A stretch of DNA of 45,446 nucleotides from Thermodesulfobacteriaceae bacterium (GCA_015494725.1 WGAR01000005.1:1-45446); one strand, 5' to 3'. Counted from the first letter of the stretch, positions 8,552 through 18,500 are shown. A program made the numbers and translations. Notes: a model not told the origin generated them from the sequence alone.

Positions 8552-10143
8552 TTGGCGTACTCCACCGCCCGGGTCTCCCGGATGACCGTAACCTTGATCA
8601 CCCCGGGGAACTTGACTTCCTCCTCGATCTTGCGGGCGATGTCCCGGGCCAGCAACACCGCCTCCTCGTCCGAGACCTTGCCGCTGTCCACAATTACCCG
8701 GACCTCGCGGCCGGCCTGAATGGCGTACGCCTTCTGCACCCCCTTGAAGCTGTGTGCGATGTTCTCCAGCTCCTGAAGGCGTTTGATATAGGTCTCCAGG
8801 AGCTCGCGCCGGGCTCCCGGACGGGCCCCGGAGACGGCGTCCGCAGCCTGCACCAGGATGGCCAGCACCGACTGGGCTGGCACGTCCTCGTGGTGCGCGG
8901 CGATGGCGTTTACGATCTCCTCGTCCTCTCCGTACTTGCGGGCCAGATCCGCTCCGATGAGGGCGTGCGGCCCCTCCTGCTCGAAGTCCACGGCCTTCCC
9001 GATATCGTGAAGGAGCCCGGCCCGCTTGGCCTTCTTCACATCCAGCCCCAGCTCCCCGGCCATGACCCCGCAGATGAAGGCCACCTCTATGGAATGCTGC
9101 AATACGTTCTGGGTATAACTGGTGCGGAATTTAAGTTTTCCGAGGAGTTTGATCAATTCGGGGTGAAGCCCGTAAACTCCCACATCGAAGGCCGCCTTCT
9201 CCCCGGTCTCCTTGATGGTGCTCTCCATTTCTTCTTCCACCTTTTTAACCACCTCTTCAATCCGGGCCGGATGGATACGACCGTCGGCCACCAGGCGTTC
9301 CATAGCCAGCCGGGCAATCTCCCGCCGAATGGGATTGAAACAGGAAAGCACCACCACCTCCGGGGTATCGTCGATGAGGACCGTGACCCCGGTGGCAGCC
9401 TCAAAGGCCCGGATATTCCGACCCTCGCGCCCGATGATCCGACCCTTCATCTCCTCACTGGGAAGGGGGACCACCGAGACCGTCTTTTCGGTTACGAATT
9501 CCGCGGCGCAGCGGGCAATGGCCAGGGAAAGAATCTCCTGGGCCTTGCGCTTGGCCTCCTCCTTGGTTTCGGCCTCCACCCGCATAAGCACCCGGGCGGC
9601 CTCCTCTCGTACCTCCTCCTCCACCCGGGAAAGGAGGAGATTCCGGGCCTCTTCCTCACTGAGATGGGCCACCTCCTCCAGCCGCTTCTTCTCCTCCTCT
9701 ACCAGCCGCTGCAACTCCTCCCGCTGGCGGGCCAGTTCCTCCCGGGTCTTATCCACCTCGGAGAGTTTGGCCCGCAGATCCTCAGCCATGCTCCGGAGCT
9801 CTCCCTCGCGACGGGAAAGTTCCTTTTCTTTTTCGTTGATCTGGGTGGCCCGTTTCTCCAGATCCCGGAGTTTCTGACGAAGCTCCTGTTCCTGAGCCTC
9901 CCTCTGCCGCTGAAGCTCCTTTTCCAGTTCTTCTTTTTTCCGGAAGAGCTCCTCTTTGGCCCGTATCCGGGCCTCCTGGACCACGGTCTCCGCTTCCCGA
10001 CGGGCCCGTTCCAGGATCAGCCGGGCCTCCTCCTCGGCCCGTTTCTTATCCTCAAACTCTTCCTTCCGGCGCAAACGATAGCCGACCAGAAAACCGATCA
10101 CCGCCCCGACGATCAGCGCCAACAAAACCGCCAGGATCTTCAT
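8548..10143 (-). CDS. rny: ribonuclease Y
   Basis: RNase Y is a membrane-anchored endoribonuclease that initiates mRNA decay. The 531-residue protein has an N-terminal membrane helix ([19 protein letters not shown]), a coiled coil of about 150 residues rich in E/K/R, a KH domain ([21 protein letters not shown], about residues 220-270) and an HD domain with the metal pair in [11 protein letters not shown] and [11 protein letters not shown]. Length matches the usual 510-530. GGGGAGG precedes ATG 10143. It is the first protein gene after the 6S RNA and heads the ymdB-mqnB-mqnD-tolQ run. Confidence 0.97.
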   Translation of the reverse strand: MKILAVLLALIVGAVIGFLVGYRLRRKEEFEDKKRAEEEARLILERARREAETVVQEARIRAKEELFRKKEELEKELQRQREAQEQELRQKLRDLEKRATQINEKEKELSRREGELRSMAEDLRAKLSEVDKTREELARQREELQRLVEEEKKRLEEVAHLSEEEARNLLLSRVEEEVREEAARVLMRVEAETKEEAKRKAQEILSLAIARCAAEFVTEKTVSVVPLPSEEMKGRIIGREGRNIRAFEAATGVTVLIDDTPEVVVLSCFNPIRREIARLAMERLVADGRIHPARIEEVVKKVEEEMESTIKETGEKAAFDVGVYGLHPELIKLLGKLKFRTSYTQNVLQHSIEVAFICGVMAGELGLDVKKAKRAGLLHDIGKAVDFEQEGPHALIGADLARKYGEDEEIVNAIAAHHEDVPAQSVLAILVQAADAVSGARPGARRELLETYIKRLQELENIAHSFKGVQKAYAIQAGREVRVIVDSGKVSDEEAVLLARDIARKIEEEVKFPGVIKVTVIRETRAVEYAK

Positions 10144-10206
10144 GCTGAACCTCCCCTTTATTTCTTCCGCCGGGGGAGGAAGGAAAGGAGGGCCTCAAAA
10201 TAATGG

Positions 10207-10384
10207 CCCGGGGTGCCGTGTCAGCCGCCCCGCTTCGAGGACCTGGGTCCTACCTTAGGGAGCCATCCGCCCCTTCGGCTTCTCCGGCGGTCAAGGCCGG
10301 AGCATGCACCAGGACGGAGAGGGCTCCCTCTGCGGGTACGGTGTTGCCTCGGCGGGCGCTATAGCCGATCACGCACACCCCAGG
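10207..10384 (-). ncRNA. ssrS: 6S RNA
   Basis: 6S RNA binds sigma-70 RNA polymerase as a mimic of an open promoter. On the minus strand the segment begins CCTGGGGTGTGCGTG and ends CACGGCACCCCGGG, which pair as the closing stem. The middle has the most conserved 6S block, GCATGCTCCGG followed by CCGGAGAAGCC, comparable to the E. coli GCATGCTCGG/CCGAGAAGCC element. Length is about 178 bases against 184 in E. coli. It sits directly after zapA, the classic 6S neighbour. The 5' end overlaps the last codons of zapA, so it may be processed from the zap transcript. Ends are approximate. Confidence 0.88.
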
Positions 10385-10665
10385 CATTTGAGCTCTCTCT
10401 CTATGGTTTCACTCAATCTTACCGCTTCTCTCCCTATCTTCTCCGAAAGGAGTCGGTGCTCCCGCCTAAGCCTTACCAGCTCCGCCGTGATCTCCAGCAA
10501 AAGCACCACCGCCTGCTTCAAGGGGGACAACTGCCGGCGGTTTTTGATCCGTCTCTTACGATCCTCCAGATAGGCCAATATTTCTTCTATTTCCTCTTCC
10601 GGGAGATCGGCCCGGAAGGTAAAGCGGTTTCCCGCAAATTCAAATTCAATAAGCCTTTCGGTCAA
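10369..10665 (-). CDS. zapA: cell division protein ZapA
   Basis: ZapA stabilises FtsZ rings at mid-cell. The 98-residue protein has the expected layout: a short beta-rich head (LIEFEFAGNRFTFRADLPEEE) and a C-terminal coiled coil (LSPLKQAVVLLLEITAELVRLRRE). TTG 10665 is the most likely start, with AAGGGGG just upstream and no ATG nearby. The coding sequence ends in CLGCA-stop, whose bases form the 5' arm of the 6S RNA closing stem. It follows a ZapB-like coiled-coil gene by three bases. Confidence 0.88.
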   Translation of the reverse strand: MTERLIEFEFAGNRFTFRADLPEEEIEEILAYLEDRKRRIKNRRQLSPLKQAVVLLLEITAELVRLRREHRLLSEKIGREAVRLSETIERELKCLGCA

Positions 10666-10668
10666 ACT

Positions 10669-10908
10669 TTATGCGCCCCCTTCGGAGAACTGGGAGAGCC
10701 TTTCAATCAGGTGTCCGATCCTTTCCCTGACAGCCCTCCTTTCTTCCTCCCGGCGGTTCAACTCTTCCTGAAGCCGAGCCAACTCGGCCTCTTTTTCCTG
10801 CAACTTCAAAAGCAACTCCTCCCTCTCCGCCTTTAAACGCCCCAGCACCTGAAGAAGCATCTCTATCTTTTCTTCGAGGACCCTTAGATCCTGCACATCC
10901 ATCTCCAT
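10669..10908 (-). CDS. ZapB-like coiled-coil protein
   Basis: This 79-residue protein is almost entirely one coiled coil (LEEKIEMLLQVLGRLKAERE, then continuous E/R/L heptads). Size, composition and position immediately before zapA match ZapB-type FtsZ-ring accessory proteins. I place the start at ATG 10908, which has GGGAGG five bases upstream; the open frame reaches 10926 through that site. The sequence alone cannot separate ZapB from other short coiled coils, so the call depends on context. Confidence 0.7.
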   Translation of the reverse strand: MEMDVQDLRVLEEKIEMLLQVLGRLKAEREELLLKLQEKEAELARLQEELNRREEERRAVRERIGHLIERLSQFSEGGA

Positions 10909-10950
10909 CTCGACCTCCCTCCTCAAGCTTATGAGGGTTTGGGGGATCGG

Positions 10951-12390
10951 TCAAGGGGCGGGGCGTTCGATCACCGCCTGAAGGAGAATCTTCAAGGGTT
11001 TCCCCGGAGAAAGGGTAAGGTGCCAGGTGGCCCGTCCCTGAGGAGAAAGTTCGTTCCAGGGCGGATCGGCGGTAACCGAGACCCGGATCTCCTTCTTCCG
11101 GCTGACCGGAACCCGCTCGTAAACCGTAAGGGGCAGGCCCTGCGGATGGGCGCTTTTTATCTCTATCTCCCAGCGCAGGGTGCGTCTTAAGTGTTTTTTC
11201 ACCACCCCCACCCGTTCTTCGTAATCCCGCAGGATCCTCCGCCGGACCTCCACCCAGGGGTCCTCGGAAAGATAGAGGTCTAACTTGCGTCCGGGCCTCA
11301 GGTCCGGAAGTTTTCTTTCCGGAAGCTCCCTTCCGGAGAGAAAGATCCGGGCCGGACCTCCGGGAAGATAGACCTCGGGACGAAGGGTTACCGCCAGATA
11401 GGCCCGGGGAAGACTATAGGCCGGGACCTCGACCCGCACCCGAGCCGGAAACTCCCGCCTTTCAAGAAGCACAAAGCGGGGGAGGCCCGGGGAAAGGGCG
11501 GGAAGAGGGACACGATAGAGTCTCCCCTCCAGGAGGGGCTCTGCGGAAGGAGCCCCTCCCTTTACCGCACCGGGGGCCTTTAGGGCGAGGATCCCTATGG
11601 GGGGAGTATCCACATACCAGGGCCTGAAGGGCGGGGGCTCATAAAGGGCCGGCCCCCTGGGGCGAACCTCGTAGCGCAGACGGAGTTCCGGAAGCGAGCG
11701 GCCCAGACGCTGGGTAAGCCATAACCCCAGCCGGAACTCCACCCGGGACTTTTCCGGCCAGACGAAGACCCGACGCTCCTCCCGATACTCCAGTCCCGAA
11801 AGGGGGTAACGCAGTTTCAGGGTATAGGTGGAAGGGGCCCTTTCGCAGCGGAAGACCGGTGAAAGAAGGGTCTCCTCCTTTAGGGCGAGCCTTTCCTCCA
11901 GGGCAAGCAGCCGTTTTTTGAGTGCGGCCCGTTTCCGTTCCAGTTCCGCCTCCCGGGTCTTTATCTCCTCAAGCTTAAGCCCCAGCCGCTTAAGGGCCGA
12001 AAGGGGGTCCCTCGCGAGATCCCGGGGGCTTAACCCCAAAAGCCATTTCTCTTCCAGGGAAAGCACCTCCTCTTCCCTGGAAATCTCGGAAAGTTCGGCC
12101 CTTGTCCGGTGGATCTCCTCGGCCACCGGCCCCTGAGGGCTCGCAAAACCCTGCGGGATAAAGCTCACCAGACATCCCTCCGGGGCCTCAAGTACGGTAA
12201 TATTCCCGGGGTTGATCCGCCCGGGAAAAGGAAGCCTCGCCTCACGGACCTCATCGGCGGAAAGGGAGATCTCCTCCGTAAGATAGGTCCCTTCCGGGGC
12301 AAGGGAAAGCTCAAGGGGCCGGCGGGTCAACCCCCGAGCCGGGGCTTCGACCAGAAAGAAAAGAACCAGAATGAGCGCAAGCCGTCTCAT
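10951..12390 (-). CDS. exported DUF4139-type (MuiA-like) protein
   Basis: This protein has about 479 residues. An N-terminal signal peptide (MRRLALILVLFFLVEAPARG) implies export. An N-terminal beta-rich part (LTEEISLSADEVREARLPFPG) is followed by a charged coiled coil (about residues 130-185) and a long beta-rich C-terminus. The end, RRTLRWEIEIKSAH with VYERVPVSRKKEIRVSV and ATWHLTLSPGKPLKILLQAV, matches the pattern of DUF4139 domains found in MuiA-like proteins of unknown biochemistry. Two adjacent ATGs lie at 12393 and 12390; AGGAGG is better spaced for 12390. It is 42 bases upstream of the zapB-like gene and may head that operon. Confidence 0.75.
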   Translation of the reverse strand: MRRLALILVLFFLVEAPARGLTRRPLELSLAPEGTYLTEEISLSADEVREARLPFPGRINPGNITVLEAPEGCLVSFIPQGFASPQGPVAEEIHRTRAELSEISREEEVLSLEEKWLLGLSPRDLARDPLSALKRLGLKLEEIKTREAELERKRAALKKRLLALEERLALKEETLLSPVFRCERAPSTYTLKLRYPLSGLEYREERRVFVWPEKSRVEFRLGLWLTQRLGRSLPELRLRYEVRPRGPALYEPPPFRPWYVDTPPIGILALKAPGAVKGGAPSAEPLLEGRLYRVPLPALSPGLPRFVLLERREFPARVRVEVPAYSLPRAYLAVTLRPEVYLPGGPARIFLSGRELPERKLPDLRPGRKLDLYLSEDPWVEVRRRILRDYEERVGVVKKHLRRTLRWEIEIKSAHPQGLPLTVYERVPVSRKKEIRVSVTADPPWNELSPQGRATWHLTLSPGKPLKILLQAVIERPAP

Positions 12391-12467
12391 CATCCCCTCC
12401 TTTAATCCCCTCTCCACCGGAGGGAGGCTTGAAGTTATGTTAGCATATTTCCGGGAGAGGATCTTCC

Positions 12468-12743
12468 ATGGCCCGCATAAGGAAGGAAGAGGCCCTGCGC
12501 TGGCTTTCCGAAAGGCTCTCCGGGCTCTCCCCCGGCGAGTGCCTGGATTTCCTCTGCAAGAAGCGCAACCGCCTGGTGCGGGTGGTACGCACGGAGGAAG
12601 GTTTCCGCCTGGAGGAAAGGGGCTTTTTCCGCAAGGACTTTGAGGCCGAAGGCGAAAAAGAGGTGCTCAAGCTCTGCGAGAGGCTCTTTTCCCGGGAATT
12701 TCCGAGAAGTCATATCCTCTGGGCCCACCGGAGGCGAGCTTAA
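12468..12743 (+). CDS. hypothetical protein, 91 aa
   Basis: I do not recognise this small basic protein. It has a helical N-terminal half (EEALRWLSERLSGLSPGECLDFL) and a C-terminal helix (KEVLKLCERLFSREFP), with no signal peptide, membrane helix or metal motif; two cysteines lie far apart. Codon use matches its neighbours. ATG 12468 is divergent from the DUF4139 gene by 77 bases and lies 40 bases before dut. Confidence 0.6.
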   Translation: MARIRKEEALRWLSERLSGLSPGECLDFLCKKRNRLVRVVRTEEGFRLEERGFFRKDFEAEGEKEVLKLCERLFSREFPRSHILWAHRRRA

Positions 12744-12783
12744 AACCGTTGTTTTGCCGCCCGGTCTCCGGTATAAAGGGAAT

Positions 12784-13227
12784 ATGAAACTTAAGGTCTG
12801 GCGCAGGGACCCCCGGGCCCGGCTTCCGGAAAAGGCCTCAAACGGCGCGGTGGGCTTTGACCTTTTTGCCCTTGAAGACCAGGAGATCCCCCCGGGAGAA
12901 CCCACCTTCATTCGCACCGGGCTGGTCATAAAGACCGAAAGACCCTACGCCCTTTTTGTCTTCCCCCGCTCAAGTCTTTTCCGCAAGAAAGGCCTCCTCT
13001 TTCCCCATTCGGCAGGGATCATCGACTTTGACTACTGCGGAGAGGATGACGAACTCAAGATCCTGGTCTTAAACCCGGGCTCCGAGCCGGTTAAGGTCTC
13101 GGCCGGGGAGCGCCTGGCCCAGATGGTGCTCCTTTGCGTGGCCGAAGGGGTAGAACTTGAGGAGGTACCGGGCCCCCCTTGTGAGGACTCCCGCGGGGGT
13201 TTCGGAAGCACCGGAGGTTACCAATGA
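12784..13227 (+). CDS. dut: dUTP diphosphatase (trimeric dUTPase family)
   Basis: The enzyme hydrolyses dUTP to dUMP, limiting uracil in DNA and feeding thymidylate synthesis. The 147-residue protein shows the family motifs: AVGFDLFA (motif 1), FPRSSLFRKKG (motif 2), GIIDFDYCGEDDELKILVLN (motif 3 region), AGERLAQMVL (motif 4) and SRGGFGSTG (motif 5). ATG 12784 gives the normal N-terminus; an upstream in-frame ATG would overlap the previous gene. It overlaps thyX by four bases (ATGA), placing dUMP production and its methylation in one transcript. dCTP deaminase is the close alternative, but motif 5 fits dUTPase. Confidence 0.9.
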   Translation: MKLKVWRRDPRARLPEKASNGAVGFDLFALEDQEIPPGEPTFIRTGLVIKTERPYALFVFPRSSLFRKKGLLFPHSAGIIDFDYCGEDDELKILVLNPGSEPVKVSAGERLAQMVLLCVAEGVELEEVPGPPCEDSRGGFGSTGGYQ

Positions 13228-14180
13228 CCGATCCACGCCAAGCCTGGTCCGAACTTCGCCGCAACTTCCTGCTTCAGCTTTACCGGGATCTTGGCGGGGA
13301 GGCCTTCCGCCGCACCCTGTTTCTGAGCTTCCTCGGGGCCCGGATCTGTTACGCCGAAAGCCCTCCGCTTTCCCTCTTTGCCGAGGAACGCTTCCGGGAC
13401 CCGGAAAAACTTAGGAGCTTTTTCCTGCGTCTTAAGGCCTCGGGACACGCCAGCGTCTTCGCCCACTCTCCCTTAACCGTAAGGCCTAAAGAACTTTCCG
13501 CGGATCTCCTTTCCGCCCTTTACAAGGCCTGGTACGACCCCGCAACCGGGGCCCTCCAGCTCAATCTGCGCCATTTCGCCGAAAGCCTGACCGACGAGGA
13601 ATTCGCGGCCCTTATCGCCGCAGGAATTGAGGACCGAAGCTTTACCGAGTTTCCCGCCCTCCGCTGGGAGGGCTGGCCCTTAAAGAGGGTCTATGTGGGG
13701 CCGCTTTCCGGGCTCCTTCCCCGGTTCGAGCGGCCGGAGCCGGAGGAGGGCCTCTTTTCCCTCCCGGCGGTCACCGTAATACAGCTTCCCGCAGAGGAAC
13801 CCTTCGGGTGGCTTGCGGTGATCGTGGAGGGGTTTTCCCGGCTCTTTTCTCATCAGTTCGTGCGCCACACCTGGCTCAACTTCAACCAGCGCTCCCACCG
13901 CTACACCTCGGTGGATCAGTTCGTGCTTCCTCCCGCCTTTGAGGACCATCGGGAGGTCTATGCCGCAGAGATCCGGCGGGCCATGGAGGCCTATCGCCGG
14001 CTGGTTGCGTCCGGCCTTCGCAAGGAGGACGCCCGCTTTATCACCCCCCAGGGGGCGGCCACCACGGTGCTGGCCACCGGGCCGCTTTTCGTCTGGCGCG
14101 ATTTCGTGGAGAAACGGGCCCATCCCAAGGCTCAGTGGGAGATCCGGCACCTGGCCGAGACCCTGCGGGAGGTCCTTTGA
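13224..14180 (+). CDS. thyX: flavin-dependent thymidylate synthase, divergent signature
   Basis: ThyX makes dTMP from dUMP using FADH2 and methylene-tetrahydrofolate. The 318-residue protein is longer than most ThyX (about 220-250) and carries an insertion between the GHASVFAHSPLTV block (about 74-86) and the signature at 214-227, RHTWLNFNQRSHRY. The usual RHRx7S motif therefore reads RHTx7S, with the third residue Thr instead of Arg. The C-terminus keeps the ThyX pattern (EDARFITPQGAATTV, FVEKRAHPKAQWEIRHLAETL). No ThyA is in the window. Coupling to dut supports the function. Confidence 0.87.
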   Translation: MTDPRQAWSELRRNFLLQLYRDLGGEAFRRTLFLSFLGARICYAESPPLSLFAEERFRDPEKLRSFFLRLKASGHASVFAHSPLTVRPKELSADLLSALYKAWYDPATGALQLNLRHFAESLTDEEFAALIAAGIEDRSFTEFPALRWEGWPLKRVYVGPLSGLLPRFERPEPEEGLFSLPAVTVIQLPAEEPFGWLAVIVEGFSRLFSHQFVRHTWLNFNQRSHRYTSVDQFVLPPAFEDHREVYAAEIRRAMEAYRRLVASGLRKEDARFITPQGAATTVLATGPLFVWRDFVEKRAHPKAQWEIRHLAETLREVL

Positions 14181-14181
14181 G

Positions 14182-14754
14182 ATGGCCCATCGCTTCGATC
14201 CCAGGGAGAAACACAAACTGGAATCCCCGGAGCGCCGCAGACACCTTCCCCCGGAAAGGGTCCTGGAGCTTCTGGAACTTAAGCCTGGGGAAACCCTGCT
14301 TGATCTCGGCTGCGGCACGGGCTATTTCGCCCTTCCCGCCGCTGAAAGGGTGGGGCCCTCGGGACGGGTGTTCGCCGTGGATGTAGAGGAGGAGATGCTC
14401 GCCGAGGTGCGGAAGAAGGCCTCAGGAATCCCTCAGATAGAACTTATCCGCTCCGAGACCTATCGGGTTCCTTTGCCTCAGGCCGTGGCCGAGGCCGCCC
14501 TTCTTGCCTTTGTGCTTCACGAGGTGGAGGACCCGGTGCGGCTCCTTGGCGAGGTCCGGAGGCTCCTTAAACCCGGCGGACGGCTCCTGGTCCTAGAATG
14601 GCAAAAGAAAGAGACTCCCATGGGGCCTCCGGTTTCCGAACGCTTAACCGAGGAGGAAACCCGCGCTTTCCTTAAGGAGGCGGGCTTTGCGGCCCTAGAG
14701 ACCTCCCCCTTCGGCGACTGGTTTTATACCGCCCGGGGGTTCAAGCCCGCATGA
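14182..14754 (+). CDS. class I SAM-dependent methyltransferase
   Basis: This 190-residue soluble protein has the Rossmann methyltransferase motif I LLDLGCGTGYFALPAAERVG (about residues 39-58), motif II VFAVDVEEEML, and motif post I/III VLHEVEDPVRLLGEVRRLLKPGGRLLVLEW, typical of the UbiE/Methyltransf_11 group. The end EAGFAALETSPFGDWFYTARG is also usual. ATG 14182 is one base after the thyX stop; longer frames upstream are inside thyX. The substrate is unknown. It overlaps the next methyltransferase by four bases. Confidence 0.85.
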   Translation: MAHRFDPREKHKLESPERRRHLPPERVLELLELKPGETLLDLGCGTGYFALPAAERVGPSGRVFAVDVEEEMLAEVRKKASGIPQIELIRSETYRVPLPQAVAEAALLAFVLHEVEDPVRLLGEVRRLLKPGGRLLVLEWQKKETPMGPPVSERLTEEETRAFLKEAGFAALETSPFGDWFYTARGFKPA

Positions 14755-15407
14755 GAGGGATTCCCCAGGTCTTCGATCAGCTGGCCCGGGACTATGACCA
14801 CTGGTACGAGAAACCCTTCGGGCGTTCGGTCTATGCGCTGGAGCTTTCCGCCTTAAGGAGGGTATGCCGCGACTTCCGGCAGGCCCTGGAGGTGGGGGTG
14901 GGAACCGGGCGTTTCGCTAAGCCCCTGGGAATACCCTACGGGGCAGACCCTTCCCGGGAGATGCTAAAGCTGGCCCGTAAGAGGGGGCTCACCGTGGTTC
15001 AGGCCGCAGGGGAACATCTTCCCTTTCTCACGGGAAGCTTCGATCTGGTTCTCCTCATGGTCACCCTCTGTTTTGTGGATTACCCGGAGGACGTGCTCCG
15101 GGAGGCCTATCGCGTGCTCAGTCCCGGTGGACGCCTGGTGCTGGGCCTCATCCTCCGGGAAAGCCCCTGGGCCGCCTTCTACCAGGAAAAAGGACGCCGC
15201 GGACACCCCCTCTACCAGAGAGCCCGTTTCTATTCCCTGCCCGAACTGAGAGAGATGCTCTCCCGCACCGGGTTCGAGGAGAAAAAGATCCTGAGCACCC
15301 TCTTTGAGCCTCCCCAAACCGAAAGACCCATCACCAACCCGGAGATCCGCCAAGGCTTCCACCCCCAGGCCGGATTCTTCATCCTCCTGGCCCTCAAATC
15401 CTCCTGA
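14751..15407 (+). CDS. class I SAM-dependent methyltransferase
   Basis: This is a second methyltransferase of 218 residues. Motif I reads ALEVGVGTGRFAKPLG, followed by GADPSREMLKLARKRGL and FDLVLLMVTLCFVDYPEDVLREAYRVLSPGGRLVLGLI. The N-terminal FDQLARDYDHWYEKPFG is common in UbiE/BioC-like small-molecule methyltransferases. It is the last gene of the dut-thyX run. Substrate unknown; the two adjacent enzymes share little sequence, so they are not a recent duplication. Confidence 0.85.
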   Translation: MRGIPQVFDQLARDYDHWYEKPFGRSVYALELSALRRVCRDFRQALEVGVGTGRFAKPLGIPYGADPSREMLKLARKRGLTVVQAAGEHLPFLTGSFDLVLLMVTLCFVDYPEDVLREAYRVLSPGGRLVLGLILRESPWAAFYQEKGRRGHPLYQRARFYSLPELREMLSRTGFEEKKILSTLFEPPQTERPITNPEIRQGFHPQAGFFILLALKSS

Positions 15408-15418
15408 ACTTTTATCGA

Positions 15419-15449
15419 ATTGACCAATCAATGCTTAGGGTTTTATCTT
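15419..15449 (+). promoter_or_regulatory. candidate promoter with palindrome over the -35, upstream of the molybdoenzyme
   Basis: TTGACC (15420-15425), an 18-base spacer and TATCTT (15444-15449) resemble the chemoreceptor promoter. The -35 sits in a perfect palindrome ATTGA-CCAA-TCAAT (15419-15432), a possible operator. Its half-sites are two bases closer than in an FNR box. Confidence 0.4.
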
Positions 15450-15459
15450 TAAAAACTTT

Positions 15460-15488
15460 TTGACAATCTCTATGGTTCCGCTTAAAAG
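15460..15488 (+). promoter_or_regulatory. second candidate promoter for the molybdoenzyme gene
   Basis: A perfect TTGACA (15460-15465), 17-base spacer and TAAAAG (15483-15488) lie 31 bases before the start codon. With the upstream candidate, the 111-base gap 15408-15518 is filled by regulatory-looking AT-rich sequence. Confidence 0.45.
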
Positions 15489-15518
15489 TTCCGATAATTC
15501 CGGAAAGCCGAGGGAGGG

Positions 15519-18500
15519 ATGCCCGGGAGGAGGGATTTTCTCAAGCTGGTGGGTTTTTCCCTGGCCGCGGGGTTTTCCGGCTGGGGAAAGGAGGCCTGGA
15601 CTGCGGTGGGGCTTGAGTTTGAGCCCCGAAAGTGCATGGGGTGTCAGGCCTGTGTGCTGGCCTGTGCCGAAACCCGGGGGCTTCCCCCGGAGGAGCGTCT
15701 TTTGGAGATCCGGATCGAAGAGACCGGCCGTTTCCCGGCCCCGGGGGTGCGTTTCCGGCGCCGGGATCTGGCCTGTGATCTGTGCGCCGGGCGCACCTGG
15801 CCTCCGCCCTGCACCCGGGTCTGCCCCACCGGGGCCCTCCGCTGGAAGGGCCCGCGCCTTTCGAGAAAAGAGACCGGTCGCGTGGTGTACACCGTCTGCC
15901 TGGCCTGTAACGCCCGCTGCGGTCTGAGGGTAAGGGTAAAACAGGGAAATCATCTTTCCTTCGAGGGGAACCCCTACCATCCCTATAACCGGGCCGGGGA
16001 ACCCCTGCCCTACACCACCCCGGTGCGGGAGAGCCTCTCCGTTCCCGCGGCCACCTGCGGCAAACCCCAGTGCGATCCGGATTATCTGCGAAACCCCTAT
16101 CGTGTCCTGCTCCCGCTTAAACGAAACGGCCCCCGGGGCTCGGGGCGGTTCGTGCCCATCTCCTGGGATCAGCTCATCCGGGAGATCGCCGAGGGCGGAA
16201 AACTCTTTGCCCATCTCGGAGACGAGCGCCGCTATCCGGGGCTTAGGGATGTGCTCTCCGACGAGCCCATCGACCCCGGGGCCCCGGAGCTTGGCCCCAG
16301 GCGCAACCAGTTGGTGTGGATTACCGGTCGCTCCCAGGCCGGACGCAAGCACTTCATTGACCGGTTCGTGAAACAGGCCGTGGGTTCGGTCAATCGTATC
16401 GGGCACACGGATATCTGCGGGCTGGGGTTCCGCATGGGGAACTACATCCTCACCGACGGGGCCGAGGTGGAGATGAAGGCCGATGTCCAGCGGGTGCGCT
16501 ATCTCCTCCTTTTCGGGGCCAATATCTTTGCCGCCGGGCAGCCCGGGCCCACCACCCTGGGGGCCATCCTGGCCCGGCGGGCAGCCTGGGGCGAAGTCCG
16601 GGTGGTGATCGTGGACCCCCGGGGCCACGAGGGGCTCTCCATCGCGCACGAGTGGCTTCCCGTGCGTCCCGGGGAGGACGGGGCGCTCGCCCTGGGAATG
16701 CTCCGGGTGATGCTGGAGGAGGATCTCTACGACCGGGCCTTCCTGGAACTACCCTCGGAGGAAGCGGCCCGGGCTGCAGGGCGCAACACCTTCACCAACG
16801 CCACCCACCTGGTGGTGGTGGAAAAGGAACATCCTCTTTACGGACGCATCCTCCGGGTGAGGGACCTTTCGGGTCTTTCGGGTCCGGAGGAGGACCCGGT
16901 GGTGGTCTCCGGGGGCGCGCTGGCCCCGGCCTCAGGTGCTCGCCGGGCGGAGCTTTTGTGGGAGGGCCGGGTTCGGCTTTCCGAAGGCTCCCGGGTCCGG
17001 GTGAAAACCGCCTTTTCCCTCTTCCGGGAGGCGGTCCTCGCACACCCGCTGAAGTATTACGCCGAACGCTCCGGGATCCCCGCCGAGAAGATCCGCCGGA
17101 TCACCCGGGAGTTTGCCGCCTTTGCTCCGGCCTCCGCGGCGCACGCCTATCACGGCGGGGGAAACTATCCGGGCGGGGCCTACGCCAGCTACGCCATCGC
17201 CCTTCTCAACGTGCTGGCGGGAAACGTGAACCGCCGGGGAGGATACCTTCCCCGTGGGGCTGCGGCCGGCGACTGGCGCCGGGGAATCTACGACCTTACC
17301 CGCTTCCCCGGAGCCCTTAAACCCCGCGGGGTCAAGATCTCGCGGGAGAAGGCCGCCTACGAGAAAACCTCGGAATTCCGGCGGAAGGGATACCCGGCCC
17401 GTCTGCCCTGGTTCCCCTTCACCAAAGGGGGACTTTCGGTCTCCGCCCTGGAGGGGATAGCCGCGGGGTACCCTTATCCGATAAAGATCCTCTTCACCTA
17501 CTTCTTTAACCCGGTCTATAGCGTCCCGGGCGGGAAACGTTTCGAGGAGGTTCTGGCGGATCCGGAACGGGTGCCGCTTCATGTCTCCATCGATGTCACC
17601 GTAAACGAGACCAATGTCTATGCCGACTACATCGTCCCGGATGTGACCTATCTCGAAGGCCACTACGGTTTTCTCACCCCGCACGCCCCGGGGGGACACT
17701 TCACCGCGGTGCGCACCCCGGTGGTGGAACCGCTCACCGGCCGCACCCGGGATGGAAGGCCCTTCTCCCTGGAGACCTTTCTCATCGATCTGGCCTGCCA
17801 CCTGGGGCTTCCGGGCTTCGGGGAATCGGCCATACCGGACCGCCGGGGCCGGCTCCATCCCCTGCGGGAGGCCGAGGATTTCTACCTGCGGGGCATGGCC
17901 AACCTTGCGGAAAACGCCGGGCTTCCCGAGGCCCCGGCGGAGGAGGTGGCTTTCGTGGAAAGAAACTATCCCGTGGCCCGAAAGAAGGATCTCCTTCCCG
18001 GGCGGGAGTGGCGCCGGGTGGTCACCCTGCTCGCCCGGGGCGGGGTCTTCCGCAGCGAGGAGGAACTCTTCGACTCCCGGGGGAATTTCCGGGGGAAGGT
18101 GAAGAAACTCCATCTCTGGAACGAAGGCCTGGCCGCCTCCGGCTCCGGACTCTCGCCGGAAAGGTTCCACGGCACGGTGTGCTACCCGGGAAAACGCCCC
18201 TTCTGGGGAGAGGACCCGGAGGATCTTCCCTTCCTCCTGATCACCCACAAGCTCGCCCTCCACACCCAGTCGCGCACCATCTGCTATCGCCGGGCCCTGG
18301 CCCTCTGCCCGGAACCCCCGCTTCTCCTCCATCCCGAAGAGGCCCGGAAACTGGGAATTTCCTCCGGGGATCGGGTCCGCATCCGCTCCCGGGCCCTCCC
18401 CGAGGGAGCGGTGGCGCGGGTGGAGGTCTCGGAAAGGGTGCGTCCGGGCTGCGTGGTCCTTCCCCATCATTACGGACACTGGCAGCACGGGGCGGGAAGG

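Noticed and set aside
15419-15432. ATTGA-CCAA-TCAAT as an FNR site
   Set aside because: The half-sites TTGA/TCAA are four bases apart; FNR/CRP-family boxes need six. I keep it only as an unassigned palindrome.
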